Under the pieces are notes generated by a model. The model was not told where the DNA came from. It saw only the letters and a program-made list of their open reading frames with translations, and ran no database searches. 64,000 nt of DNA from Corylus avellana (lineage: Eukaryota; Streptophyta; Magnoliopsida; Fagales; Betulaceae). Position numbers and translations under genes: made by a program. Positions 1 through 10,489 of the stretch are shown one piece after another (within the stretch, counting starts at the first letter, position 1; each line of letters begins with the position of its first letter). Location of the stretch: contig NC_081542.1 in the NCBI RefSeq assembly GCF_901000735.1, positions 45,052,238 through 45,116,237 of the forward strand. The letters are read 5' to 3'.

Positions 1-279
1 GAAGTTAAGTGAGATGATTGTAAAGCATTGAAAGTTTAAGGGAGTTTTTCCTATATTTTAATATATATTTCTACAGTTTGACAAAACTTTTTAAAATTTT
101 TTATTTTTTGAACTTTTTAGTTGTATATAAAGGTGAAAATAATTTTAAATGTTTTGTAAGTGTTTAATTTGTATTTTAAATTGTTTGTTAATATTTATCT
201 TATTTAATTTTTTTGCTAAAAAAACAAATTAACCTAATTAGTGTTACCAAACCAGCTTAATATATATAATAACTAAAGG
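1..279 (-). repeat. Inverted copy of the repeat at 14438-14728
   Basis: Read on the minus strand, this stretch matches 14438-14728 on the plus strand nearly throughout, including a shared motif GCTGGTTTGGTAACACTAAT near one end. The pair is a dispersed AT-rich repeat, probably one arm of a transposon. No coding sequence is visible. The gap starting at 290 hides its continuation. Confidence 0.6.
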
Positions 280-289
280 ACAAACTAAT

Positions 290-389
290 NNNNNNNNNNN
301 NNNNNNNNNNNNNNNNNNNNNNNNNNNNNNNNNNNNNNNNNNNNNNNNNNNNNNNNNNNNNNNNNNNNNNNNNNNNNNNNNNNNNNNNN
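290..389. other. Assembly gap (100 N)
   Basis: A run of exactly 100 N, the usual placeholder for a gap of unknown size. Confidence 0.99.
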
Positions 390-658
390 TCAAAATGCAA
401 TTTTATAATTTTTTAGAGGAAAAAGTCAAAGAACTGATTTTATTTTTTTACCTATTTTTTCCTAGTACAATTTTTTAGATCTTAAAAACACTTTTTAAGT
501 TTTTTAGTGTATCCCAAACAAACTCTTAATGTCTCTAGCAACTTGTTGTCAATAGTCACAAGATTACACACAAACCCTAGTTGACTTGAAGCTAAGCTCT
601 ATGGTTTAACACCCAGCTTCCAACTAGGGCTCACAAAACGGACTCAGATCCTGTAATG

Positions 659-1090
659 CAGGGGTGGAACTAGGATTTATGGAGTGGGGGAACAAATTTT
701 TTTTTTTTAGATACATTAGGAAGACAGATTATAAATACAAAATTGCATCGATATATATAATCTCTGTAAGTCTTAAATTTAATCATATAATATCACAAAC
801 ATATAATAATATAAACAAATAGCAAAATAAACTATACATGATTTATTGGGTCCAAGAAAAATGTAGCTTTGAATATGTAGGGAAACTAAATAAGTGGGGG
901 TATTTGAAGTTTTTTCTTTTTTTTTTTTTTAAAAAAAATGTTGGAAGAGAGGGCAAAACTTTAAAAAATAAATAAATTAAAGAGGGATACAAATATTATT
1001 TTGGGGGGACAAAAGTATAATTTTGAGGGAATAAATTTATAAATATACATACTTTAATACACTTTCTAAAAATTTTAAGGTCCGCCCCTG
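659..1090. mobile_element. hAT-type MITE with 8-bp TSD
   Basis: The element starts CAGGGGTGGAAC and ends with the reverse complement of CAGGGGCGGACC. It is flanked by a perfect 8-bp duplication CTGTAATG at 651-658 and 1091-1098. The paralogous segment has a single CTGTAATG at 19097-19104 and no insert, so this is a true empty-site comparison. TIR and TSD length fit non-autonomous hAT elements. It carries no coding capacity. Confidence 0.88.
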
Positions 1091-1107
1091 CTGTAATGGA
1101 AGATTTA

Positions 1108-1680
1108 ACAAGATTAGTGTCGAGAGTGGGGATGAAAACTCTATTAATATATTGGGAGATAAATGGCTCCAGTCTATTATTTCTTACACTTTCTAATCTC
1201 CGACAAGAATTTTTGACAGAGTAGCTAAAGTAAAGGAGCTTATTGATAAAGACTCAAATTGGCATGGTGGAAGGAGTCAGCAAGCATCTGTGGCATGGCT
1301 ATATCTCCCAACAACAACAAGATCAAATGGTGTGGATTGGTACCAATTAAGAATGAGAAATTTTTAGTCAAAAGTGCTTATCATCTAGAAAAAGGAAGGG
1401 TTCTATTCGGAAAAGGAGGATGCTCATATACACGACCTTTTACAAATTTGTGGAAGGAGATCTGGCAGAGTTAGAATTCTAGGGTAATGAAGATGTTTTT
1501 ATGAAGGGCTTGTAACAATATTCTTCCACAAAGAAAAATCTCTATAAGCCGAGAATAGTTCCAGACTCACTTTGTCCTATTTGTGCATCGGAAGCAGAGA
1601 CACTTGGTCATATTATTTGGAATTGTTTGTCGTGTAAAGATGTCTAGGCCGAATGTAATATGAAAATACAAAAATGTTCT
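1108..1680 (+). pseudogene. LINE reverse-transcriptase 3' region relic (zf-RVT)
   Basis: Conceptual translation in shifting frames gives the end of a plant LINE pol. One piece has the FLVKSAYHLEKG type of motif found just before the zinc-binding tail. A later piece reads CPICASEAETLGHIIWNC, the Cys/His pattern of the zf-RVT domain. Several stops and frameshifts break the frame. The longest clean piece is 1259-1474 (71 codons). The same relic occurs at 19104-19675, so it was carried along by the segmental duplication. Confidence 0.7.
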
Positions 1681-1799
1681 AGTGATCGATGAAGATGACT
1701 TCCTAAGTTTTTTTGAAAAGCTCAAAGAGAGATTAGATTCTCTCGCATTCTTTGTCGTTTATCTTTGTGAACAAAAGAAATTATCAATATAATGTACGA

Positions 1800-2405
1800 A
1801 AGGCCCATATAAAGTAAAGTCCCTTCCCCCTTCTTCATTTACAAGGTAAGTATCAATAAAGAACATCTAACAATATGATAGAAGGAATTAAAGTTTTATA
1901 GTATCAACTTTAACATCGTTCAACCTCCATTTTCTTGAATAAAAAGAAATAATCAGTATACAAAAGGAATCATCTGATAAAAGAAAACTTTCCCTTTTCA
2001 CTAAGAACAAGGTAAGTATCATAAAGAAAACATTCAATCATATCATTGAAGCAACGAATTTTTTATACTATCAAACTTATATTCTCTTTCATTTTTAATG
2101 AGGAAAAATAAATAATCATTGCATGAAAGGCCCCATCCTATATAAAGTAATAAACTTCAACAAGTACCTATTTCCCTTTTCTCTCTTAATAAGGTAAGCA
2201 TCAATAAAGACATCTAACCCTATGAGAGAAGCAATTTAGAAATCTTAATTAAAACTATATATCGATCTATGTTCCCTAGCAGTCTTCCTCTTTCATTTTT
2301 ATGGACAAAAAGATATAATCAGCACGGAAAAGGTTGATAAAGTTAAATTGTCCTACGTCCATGCCATTTTCTCTAATAGCAAGTTAGGCATCAATCACCA
2401 TCGGT
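1800..2405 (+). repeat. Four degenerate promoter/leader-like repeats
   Basis: Four copies spaced about 160-190 bp apart (near 1805, 1965, 2127 and 2327). Each has a TATAAAGTAAA-like core, then a CT-rich tract, then AACAAGGTAAGTATCAATAA followed by AGAACATCTAA. The NB genes have the same order of motifs in their leaders (for example 26325-26440). No coding sequence follows these copies. A parallel array is at 19800-20405. Confidence 0.65.
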
Positions 2406-2690
2406 GCATGGTGGTTGTTTAGTGGTCTCAAGAATATTTTCAAAGTGTTTATGTATGTATTAGGATGAAAGTTTGACTCTCGAAATGAGAATGCTCAATC
2501 CTATTAGTATTAGCCGTCTTGAATTCTACTAATACCCTGATGGAGCCGGACCTCCCACCCCCAAGGGCCATGGGGTGGTCCGGCCATTGGGGTTGGCTCT
2601 CAAGCCACCCCCAAGTAAAATGGGGTGGTCCGGCCACCCCCTATGGCCAAGATGGGGTAGCTAGCCACCCCTTAATTTTTTATTAATTTA
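2406..2690. repeat. SINE-like fragment plus GGGGTGGCC-rich repeat
   Basis: Positions 2406-2530 resemble the 5' half of the SINE at 44985 (shared CTATTAGTATTAG motif). Positions 2530-2680 are GC-rich with alternating GGGGTGGTCCGGCC and CCACCCC blocks that can fold on themselves. Relatives are at 20540-20660, 37690-38030 and 57340-57510. Confidence 0.5.
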
Positions 2691-3729
2691 TTTTATTCTT
2701 GAATAATATTTTATTCTTATTTTTTGTTAGTAGGACAGATGTCCCATTTGTGACTCTAAAATTTTTAAGAAGAAATTTTAGCCATAAAAGGGATATTTTC
2801 CGGTCCATTTTGGATTGAAGTGGATCCTATTCTGTGAAGGATGAGATATATTTTTGTACTCTTCAATATCTCTTGTTGTCATGCTTTTCATTTTGCCTAG
2901 CTTGACTAGCTAGAACTGTATAAAAAGAATGGTCAAACTATTGAAAAGTTGTTGTTGTTTTTTTTTTTTTCTTCTCTTTTATGCAGATTAATAAGTGTGA
3001 TTTAGATAAATGATACCAAAAAATTCATACATTAATGGGCAAAAGAAAAAAAAAAAAATCAATTAGCACATTTAAAAACAAAACAAAAAAAAAAACCATT
3101 ACTCATATATGTTGTTACTAATGTGCATATGATCATGAGTGACAACTTTGTACAATAATCACTGACGTACATATCATCGGCAATGACTAAAAATTTTCGT
3201 CCTTGATAGGATTGATATCATCGATGACCGAGTGTCGTGGCTGATAACTTGGAATGTAGCATATTGCCAGTCTTAGACTTCTTCAAAAACATGTATAGTT
3301 GGAACTGACTAGGAACAAGACTTAGGACGCGCAACACTGCCGTCTTTAAATTTCTTCAAAACATCTCAAGTTTGAACTAATTTGGGACCCAACTTGGAAT
3401 ATTGTGATGCGCTGCTTGATCTTCAAGGTCCTTTTTAACAAGAATAGTTCGAATTGACTTTAACGGAACTTGGAATGAGCAGTTTTGTGCAACTTTCAAT
3501 CTTCTCATTACATCCCATTTTAACGCAGTAAAAATTGGAATTCGAAACTATTCATGAAATACATAATTATAGTATTTGGAGTCAGCTTTCCAACACCAAC
3601 AACAATGTTTTCATCTAAGTTTGGAATAAAAAATTATGATTATTTTCCTCCGACTAGGTCAATGTCTGACAACACAAGTACTATTCATGTCTTGGATCAA
3701 CCTTTTCACTGACTTAACGTTACGCTTCT
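2691..3729. other. Intergenic, 3' flank of the first LRR gene
   Basis: AT-rich sequence without a gene. It aligns along most of its length with 20660-21710 downstream of the second LRR gene. The last 70 bases before the gap match 21640-21710, which lies about 400 bp beyond that gene's stop. They are therefore flank rather than coding sequence. Confidence 0.6.
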
Positions 3730-3829
3730 NNNNNNNNNNNNNNNNNNNNNNNNNNNNNNNNNNNNNNNNNNNNNNNNNNNNNNNNNNNNNNNNNNNNNNN
3801 NNNNNNNNNNNNNNNNNNNNNNNNNNNNN
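3730..3829. other. Assembly gap hiding the 3' end of LRR gene 1
   Basis: Exactly 100 N. In the paralogous copy the two sides of this gap lie at about 21711 and 22480, so roughly 770 bp is probably missing, including the last ~120 codons of the LRR gene. Confidence 0.95.
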
Positions 3830-5896
3830 CAGGTTCTTCAGGTTTAAGCGCTTTACCCAATCAGGCATCTCAGAATAGGGGAGATACCGGAGCTTCAGTT
3901 TCACTAAAGAAGAAGCAGGCGATGTAGAATCCGGAGGCTTGGTAGTGTTTTCTGTCAAATCAGCTTCGCCACCGGACGTCATCTGCTTGCCATCGGACGT
4001 CATCTTCTTGTCGACGGACGTCGTCTGCTTGTCGACGGACGTCATCTCCCTGCCGTCGGGCGTCATCTGCTTGCGGTCGGGTGTCATCTTCTCAAGATCT
4101 TTCAATTCAGAACGGCCACCCTTGCCGTCGTGGGTCATCTGCTCAAGATCTTTCTCTTCAGAACGGCCGCCCTTGCCGTCGTGGGTCATCTGCTCAAGAT
4201 CTTTCTCTTCAGAACGGCCACCCTTGCCGCCGGGCGTCTTCTGCTCAAGATTTTTCTCTTCAGAACGGCCACTCTCGCCGTCTTTTTTGTGAATATCTGA
4301 CCATGCTACTGATAACGACACGAGTTTTTCAAATTTGGATAAAGAATTCAGCTCTTTAGCTAGGAATTCTTTGTCCGTACACATTGCGTCTACATTTACG
4401 CTCAACTTGTTTAAAGATTTCAGTTTCGGCGCCAAATCAGCCAGGTTGCAGAAACCCCGTCCAGTTTTCCCAGTAATCTTCCTTTCTTTGGCATGTCTCC
4501 CAATGCAAAACCCACGAAGGACTTGGAGTTTTGAAAGCTTGGCAAGTCCAGCAGGCATGTGGCTAATGAAGTTACACCCAGACAAGTCTAACCGTGTCAG
4601 GTTTGTCAGTGAGCCTATCCCTTCTGGAAGTTTCTCCAAATATTGACAGCCATGGAGGTCCACGATGATTAGCTTGGTGAGTTTGCAAATTTCATCTGGA
4701 AGCTCCCTAACCCTAGTGATTCCCCTGAGGCTCAAGTATCGAAGATGTTTCATTTTCTTCAAACCTCTCAAGAATTCGGTATCAAATACTTCAACAGCGT
4801 CAGCCTGCTTAACCTGATCCAGAAATCTACCCAATTGAAGAACTCTCATATTCGTCATCTCTGACAGACTGTGCTCTCTTAAATCAACATAAGGCTCATT
4901 TACGTTAAACAGAGTTCCAACATTCTCCTGCTTCAGACGGAAGCCATAAGTCAACTCCCGAAGTTCTGAAGATCCTTCTTCAGTTGTTACTAGGAAACCC
5001 CTCTTATTCTTCTTGTCAGAGAAATCTGCAGTTGGATTTCCATTTGTGTGAAAGCGAATGAAATTGTTTGTTTCCGCAAGCTGAATCACAGCGTACCGAA
5101 TTAACGGGTGCATTTTGCAAAGTTCTGAGCTTGGTCTGCGCTTTTTGGAAACGCTCTCAATGATGCCTTTGGCGATAAATTCTGCGAACAAATTGTTGCC
5201 CTTCTCCTCGGCAGTCTTATCTCCACAAGTCTGGGAGGATAACAACTTCTCGCCGACCCACCAGTGGACCAATGCTTTCCTCTTAATGACCGCGTTCTGA
5301 GGGAACACTGAGAAACAGAGCAAACAGCTCTGCTTCGATTCATCTTTTAGACCATCGTAGACCACCTGAATCTCCTTGAGAATCGAGCTCTCAGCGATCA
5401 TATTTCGGAAGTCTAGCTTTAACTTCTTAGCGAAGCGGGAAGGTTTGACGCTTCTAGACTCCAAATTACCTGAAGAGAATCCGTTGGTTAACATTGAGAC
5501 AACATTCCAGGCTCCTTCAAGCCTTTCTTCTAGAATTTCGATTCCCCTGCAATTTTCTGGTGCTTCTGTTCTTTCTTTGAAGGCATCGTCCAAATTTTTG
5601 AGAATCAAATCTTTGAACTCTTTGTTGACTTTGTCTTCCCATTCCTTTAGTGTCCCACAGGCATTTTCCATGTCAGTGAGTTTCTTCTCGATTTTGTCAA
5701 ACCTTTCTTGTAGACCACTGTCCTCCTTTTGGGTAGAATTAAGAAGGTGTTGCTTTCTCTTGGATAATTGGCCTAGAAACTGCGGGATGACGAAATCAAT
5801 GAATATATGGAACGGCGTGGTTCGCCCAGATTTCAAGAATGAAAGAAGATCCAAATGCTCAAATGAAGAATTTGGAGAGCTGGATTGTTTCGACAT
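3830..5896 (-). CDS. Winged-helix LRR protein, NLR-like without P-loop (LRR1, 3' end in gap)
   Basis: Probable immune-receptor fragment: the regulatory and recognition half of an NLR. About 689 codons are visible before the gap. Residues 1-50 form a conserved start containing TTPFHIFIDF and are followed by a charged, probably coiled-coil stretch to about 130. Residues 179-219 look like a winged helix, with an RNBS-D-like motif SCLLCFSVFPQN. Residues 262-264 read MHP where NLRs have MHD. From about 340 onward there are leucine-rich repeats. No Walker A or B motif is present. A tandem-repeat insert (3975-4290) lies between LRR blocks. The start is the first ATG and is shared by all four paralogs. 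It appears to be a single exon. The 22 residues that an open frame reads beyond the gap (3659-3729) are flank, not protein. The nearest annotation would be RPP13-like protein 4 or the Arabidopsis At5g45510 group (from memory). Confidence 0.85.
3975..4079. repeat. Coding minisatellite, 21 bp x 5
   Basis: Five 21-bp units beginning GACGTC or GGCGTC at 3975, 3996, 4017, 4038 and 4059. On the minus strand they encode seven-residue units of the type KQMTSDG. The second LRR gene has four such units at 22599-22682; the third and fourth have none. Confidence 0.9.
4110..4262. repeat. Coding minisatellite, 51 bp x 3 (plus partial units)
   Basis: Units start GAACGGCC at 4110, 4161, 4212 and 4263, exactly 51 bp apart. 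They encode a 17-residue unit of the type EKDLEQMTHDGKGGRSE. The expansion is absent from the other three LRR genes, which keep at most one unit. Confidence 0.92.
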
Positions 5897-6149
5897 GGTT
5901 GATTAACAAGAAGGAATTAATGACACAATATTAATCCGAGTAAATGAATGAAATAGTGAGGCAACGTAAAACCTCAGATTGACAAGAAAGAATGGAACAA
6001 TACAATGAAATGGAGTGAAGAAATGAGCCAATTACAACCTTTGCTTGACACCAGAGGTTGAAGAGAAAAATGCGCCAGGAAGCGTATGATCATGCTGCAG
6101 GACTAAAGAGAATTAGGAAGAAAGAAAACTTTCACTTAATTGTGGCTGC

Positions 6150-6156
6150 TTTTATA
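6150..6156 (-). promoter_or_regulatory. Possible TATA box of LRR1
   Basis: TATAAAA on the minus strand, 254 bp upstream of the ATG at 5896. The aligned position upstream of LRR2 (near 24596) reads TCTAAAA, so the box is not conserved there. Placement by sequence only. Confidence 0.35.
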
Positions 6157-6756
6157 ATTATTCTTTTAACTTCAAAACCTCAAAATAGTGTACTTATTTT
6201 GCAATTTTCTATTTCAATTTCACTGATCCCTTAGAATTTTTTTTTTTTTTTTTGTTAAATTCCGTCAAAATTCTCGATATATATATTAAAAATATATTAT
6301 TTTTTTAAAAAAAGGATTTAAGCATGGGTATTTTTGCAAATTCCATTAGATCTTGAGGAGATCATTGCATTTTTTTTTTACCTAAAAGAAATAAGGGTTA
6401 TTTCAAGAATTTTGACAGTACTCTTTCGTTAGGATTTAATGATAAATCCTAACGGATTGGTGAAATTGAAAAAAAAAAAAAAAAAAAAAAATTAAAAATT
6501 AAAAAATTAAAAAATGAATTCACTAAATTGATAATTTTTTAACTTGAGTAGATAATTGTAAATGTGATAAAAGTTTAGGAAAATTAAGTAAAATTTCTCC
6601 TAAGAAAAAAAAACACACAAGAAGGGAACAAAAAAAAACATTTGATTGAGTTGCGCAATCCATGATGAGTAATTTAATTTGAAGAGTAAGAGGAAAAATA
6701 GTCACATCTCAAAATGAGTGACTTTGAGGAAACTCATTATTAAATTATGGACATAA

Positions 6757-6995
6757 ATTTCTTTCAAACTGGTTTGGAGGAAATTTTCCTTCAACCCACT
6801 CCAATAAGTGACAAGTGTCATATCTCACATATTTTTTTTAATATTTTAAGCGTCATTTATTGTCATTCCATTAATCTAGGAACTCAAACATTAATATTTT
6901 AGAAACCTAATAATGTTGAATTACATTTGTCACTTATTGAAGTAAGTTGAAAGAAATTTCCTCCAAACCAGTTTGGAGGAAATTTGACAGCTGTT
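6757..6995. mobile_element. Palindromic MITE, absent from the paralogous segment
   Basis: The arms contain AAACTGGTTTGGAGGAAAT near 6770 and its inverse near 6970, and the segment aligns as an insert compared with 25110-25160. A target-site duplication is not clear. Non-coding. Confidence 0.55.
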
Positions 6996-7117
6996 AAAAT
7001 TTACATAAAATGTGATTAATAGAGAGATAACAATATGATAGAAGTTAGAAGGAATTAAATTTTTGTACCGCCAACGTACATTAAATTCTCTAGCATTTTT
7101 TATTCTCATTTATTTTT

Positions 7118-7217
7118 NNNNNNNNNNNNNNNNNNNNNNNNNNNNNNNNNNNNNNNNNNNNNNNNNNNNNNNNNNNNNNNNNNNNNNNNNNNNNNNNNNN
7201 NNNNNNNNNNNNNNNNN
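7118..7217. other. Assembly gap (100 N)
   Basis: Exactly 100 N. The left side ends in the leader-repeat type of sequence seen at 25240-25260. Confidence 0.99.
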
Positions 7218-7414
7218 AAAAGAATTTGATTAGTACTAATGATTATTATTAGAAATAAAAAGCAATTTTAAGTCATTACTCAAAGTTATATCTAATGCAA
7301 ATGCGTTCTGATAATACAAGCCAAAGCAATATTGTTATTTTGAAAGAAGGAACAATGTATGCTAGGAATTGAAAATGGTATCCACCTTACTAATTATAAT
7401 CACTATATATATAT

Positions 7415-9025
7415 CACTACAAAAAAACAAATTTTTTTTGACGGAAATTTTCTGACGTTTCTTGGTGTCTGACACGTCAGAAAATTTTTCTGACGTGTCA
7501 TTTCTGACGCGTGTTGATTGTCAGAAATGTAGGTGTCAGCAAAAAATTTTTACTGACGTGTTAGAGGGTAGAACGTCAGAATTTTCTGACGTTCTAATAT
7601 ACCACACGTCAGAAAAAATTGCTGACGTGGTAAATGTTACCACGTCAAAAAATTTTCTGACGTGGTGAATGTACCACGTCAGAAAATAAATTTTTTTCTT
7701 TTTTAAAATTTTTTCTGCAGGAGTGGTCTAGAGATTAAATTAATTTAATCTTTATTAATTTAAATTAATCAGAGATTTTTTCTTTATTAATTTAAATTAA
7801 TTTTCAATTCAATTTTTTTTTTTTTTAGGAATTTCTCTGCACCCCACTCGAGTGGCCGGTGCAGAGATTTTCGTTTCTCTGCAGGAGAGGTGCAGAGAAA
7901 CGAAAATTTTTTTGCTTCTTTTCTCAATTTTTTCTTTCTCTCTTCTTTTCTCCGGCCACCTCGATCTCCATTTTCTCACTCTCTCTCTCTTCTTTTCAAT
8001 CTCCATTTTCAAAAATTCAAACCCAAAAAATCTTCAAAAAATCAATCTGAAAACCCAAAAACCCAAATGCCAAACTCAACAAATTTTCAAAAACCCAAAA
8101 ATCTTCTTATCTTCTAGAAGAGATCGATCTCTTCTTCTTTCTCTTTTTTTCTTTTTTTTTTTGTCTTCTGCTTCTCTTCTCCTCTTCTCCTCTTCTTTTT
8201 CTTCTTCTTCTTCTTTCTTCTTCGATTTGCTGCTTTCATTGTTTCCCTCTAGATCTAGAGGGAGCTGCCGTGCAAGCATGTGCAGAGAAGCAGGCCAGGA
8301 GATTGAGAGAGGAGAGAGAGAGAGTGTGTGAGAAAACGTGCAGATCTAGAGTGTGGAGAATTAATTAAAGGGAGAATGAGAGAGGAGAGAGAGTGGGAGA
8401 AATAAATGATGGGGGAAAGAATAAAAAGAGTAAAAAGTTGAAGGAAAAAATAAAGAGGGAAAACTTTTAAAATCCCGCCCATATTTTTGCAACAGTATTG
8501 AGGGAATTTCTGACGTGCCATGTATAGCACGTCAGAAAATTCCTGACGTGCCAGGTGTAGCACATCAGGAATTTTTTGACGTGCCATCAGGAGTTTTTAT
8601 AAAAAGATTAAAATCTAATTAATATATTTTCTGACGGGTAAAGCACCACGTCAGAAAATTCAGAAAAAAATTATATAATTATTTATTTATATATATACAA
8701 TAAATAATTAATTCTTGTATCATAATTTTCTGACGTGGCGGTGTGCCACGTCAGAAAATTCTGACGCAGCAAAAGTGGCAACGTCAGAAAATATATATTT
8801 TTTTATGTTTTAAAATTTGTAATAATTTTCTGACGTTGGAGTATTTAACACGTCAGAATTTTCTGACGTGTTAAAACTAATACGTCAGAAAATTCTGACG
8901 TGGTACTATTCACACGTCAGGAAAAAAATTCCTGACGTAGTAAAATTCCAACGTCAGAAAATTAATGACGTGGCAACAATACATGTACTGTAGCCACGTC
9001 AGAAAATCCTATTTTTTTTGTAGTG
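7415..9025. mobile_element. Non-autonomous CACTA (En/Spm)-type element
   Basis: Ends are CACTACAAAAAAA and its inverse TTTTTTTGTAGTG. Both subterminal regions (about 7440-7690 and 8500-9005) are dense in the short motif TTTTCTGACGTG and its reverse complement. Arrays like this bind the element's own transposase in CACTA families. The middle (7810-8350) is a pyrimidine-rich stretch with no convincing protein. The 3-bp flanks (TAT, TGG) do not match, so a clean TSD is not visible. The element lies between LRR1 and NB1. Confidence 0.75.
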
Positions 9026-9357
9026 TGGGACTGTATTAGGTTATGACTTAATTGGTCTTGAGGGAGCGTCTGCAGCTCTCGCCATATAGGCCTATTTTAA
9101 GCAATATTCAACGGGTTCAGATTAAATTTGTGGAAAAAGAATAAATATATATTTTTTTAAAAAAATTAGTGAAATGGGATAGCTAAAATGTTAAGGTTGA
9201 TAAAAGTGCTTTGAAAAAATAAATAGTTAAAATAGAGAAATGTAATTTTTTAATTATTTTGACTAATAAATTTAGTAACGCCATTGTGAATGCTTTAACG
9301 GAATGGTAAAAGAAAAGTGAAAGGGTATTATCATATTCCAAAGCTGATTATATTCCA

Positions 9358-9609
9358 TATAAAGTAAAGCCAACACTATATATCTAATAATAAGCTAATG
9401 ATCCTCTTTTTCTTCTCTCCCTTTTTCCATAAGAAATAACAAGGCAAAGTATCAATGGAGAACATTTATAATTAACTCTCTATTGAAGGTAGGTATCACA
9501 AGAAATAACATTTTAAAATGACGTGCGACAATGTAAACTATTGTAGTACTCTTATCAGATGATATGTGAAAAACAGAAGGCCTAAGAATAACATACAAGG
9601 TGAAAAAGG
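9358..9609 (+). promoter_or_regulatory. Promoter/leader of NB1 with uORF
   Basis: TATAAA at 9358-9363, then a CT-rich tract, then AATAACAAGGCAAAGTATCA. A possible leader intron runs 9489-9576 (GTAGGT donor, CAG acceptor, weak pyrimidine tract). An eight-codon uORF (MICEKQKA) is at 9559-9585 and contains ATGTGA, a start directly followed by a stop. All three NB genes share this layout. Transcription start and splicing are not proven. Confidence 0.5.
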
Positions 9610-10416
9610 ATGGCGCCAAAAAAAGGGAAGCCTAGTGCAGCTTCAAATGAGACAAGTGGCGCACAGCCGGAAGGATGTCACCGGTGCAGCTCTCGGTCCG
9701 TTGATGAATCTAAGGTTCATGGGTTTGAGGAAGAATGGATGTCACTGAAAAAGGTGCTTCTCAGGCAAGGAAGTGAGGATCGTTTCAAGGCAATAGGCAT
9801 CACCGGTATAACTGGTATAGGAAAAACCACACTTTGCCAATTGTTGTTCAATAAAAAGGAGGTGAAGGACTACTTCTTTACAAGGATCTGGGTATGCATG
9901 TCAGCACATTCCGGCAACGATCCGGACAAAAAAATAGCGATCCTGAAGAGAATGTTGGATAGCCTTGGAGTAGAAGAGGAGATGATCAACAACTACAAGG
10001 TCGGCCAGGAACATAATCTGAAGCAACTACTACTGTATGCTCTGCACCTGGAATTGCAGGGGAAGAGATATTTGATTGTGTTCGATGATGCCAGGGGCGG
10101 GGAGATAGACAAATGGTACGGAGAGCTGAGTTGTTCGTCTACTCGTGATGGAAAATGGGATGGTCTCGCGAATGGATTGCCGAAAGGGCGTGGGGAAGCA
10201 GTTATTGTGACCAGTAGGGATGAGAAATTAGCGAAAAGGATGGTTGGCGTGGAGGGAATCCTACATCGGCTTCTACCCCGTCCGGACGAAGAGAGCTGTT
10301 TGTCCATATTCAAAGATGCAGCTGATGCGGCCAAGAAAAAGTATGAGTCAGAGGCGGACGATCTAAAGAAAGATATCTTCCATAAGTCTGCAGGCATTCC
10401 ATTAGCTGCAAATTGA
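9610..10416 (+). CDS. NB-ARC nucleotide-binding half protein (NB1), slightly truncated
   Basis: Encodes 268 residues of an NB-ARC ATPase core without CC/TIR, winged helix or LRR. Visible motifs are Walker A GITGIGKT at residues 66-73, RNBS-A around RIWVCMS (92-98), Walker B RYLIVFDD (153-160), RNBS-B VIVTSR (198-203) with the sensor Arg, an RNBS-C-like stretch near 219-235, and GIPLAA (262-267) in the GLPL position. It should bind and exchange ATP/ADP in the cytosol. A base change or loss after GIPLAA gives a stop, so it lacks the last ten residues found in NB2 and NB3. The ATG sits in a good context (AGGATGG). Its end overlaps, in antisense, a spurious extension of the broken DUF4220 gene next to it. 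Confidence 0.85.
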   Translation: MAPKKGKPSAASNETSGAQPEGCHRCSSRSVDESKVHGFEEEWMSLKKVLLRQGSEDRFKAIGITGITGIGKTTLCQLLFNKKEVKDYFFTRIWVCMSAHSGNDPDKKIAILKRMLDSLGVEEEMINNYKVGQEHNLKQLLLYALHLELQGKRYLIVFDDARGGEIDKWYGELSCSSTRDGKWDGLANGLPKGRGEAVIVTSRDEKLAKRMVGVEGILHRLLPRPDEESCLSIFKDAADAAKKKYESEADDLKKDIFHKSAGIPLAAN

Positions 10417-10489
10417 TGGCAAAAAATCTTGATCCAGTAACACCCAAAGAGGTAACCGCTCCATAATAGTGTATCCTCACGAGAATAGA

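Noticed and set aside
3636..3878. Open frames running across the N block at 3730-3829 on both strands
   Set aside because: The N run supplies no stops. The sequence on the left is 3' flank and that on the right is the antisense of LRR1.
3975..4290. CRISPR-like repeat array
   Set aside because: Units are directly adjacent without unique spacers, in frame inside a plant gene, and the window is eukaryotic.
7852..8331. 159-codon frame inside the CACTA-type element
   Set aside because: Pyrimidine-rich, gives Ser/Phe/Leu low complexity with overlapping frames on both strands and no domain.
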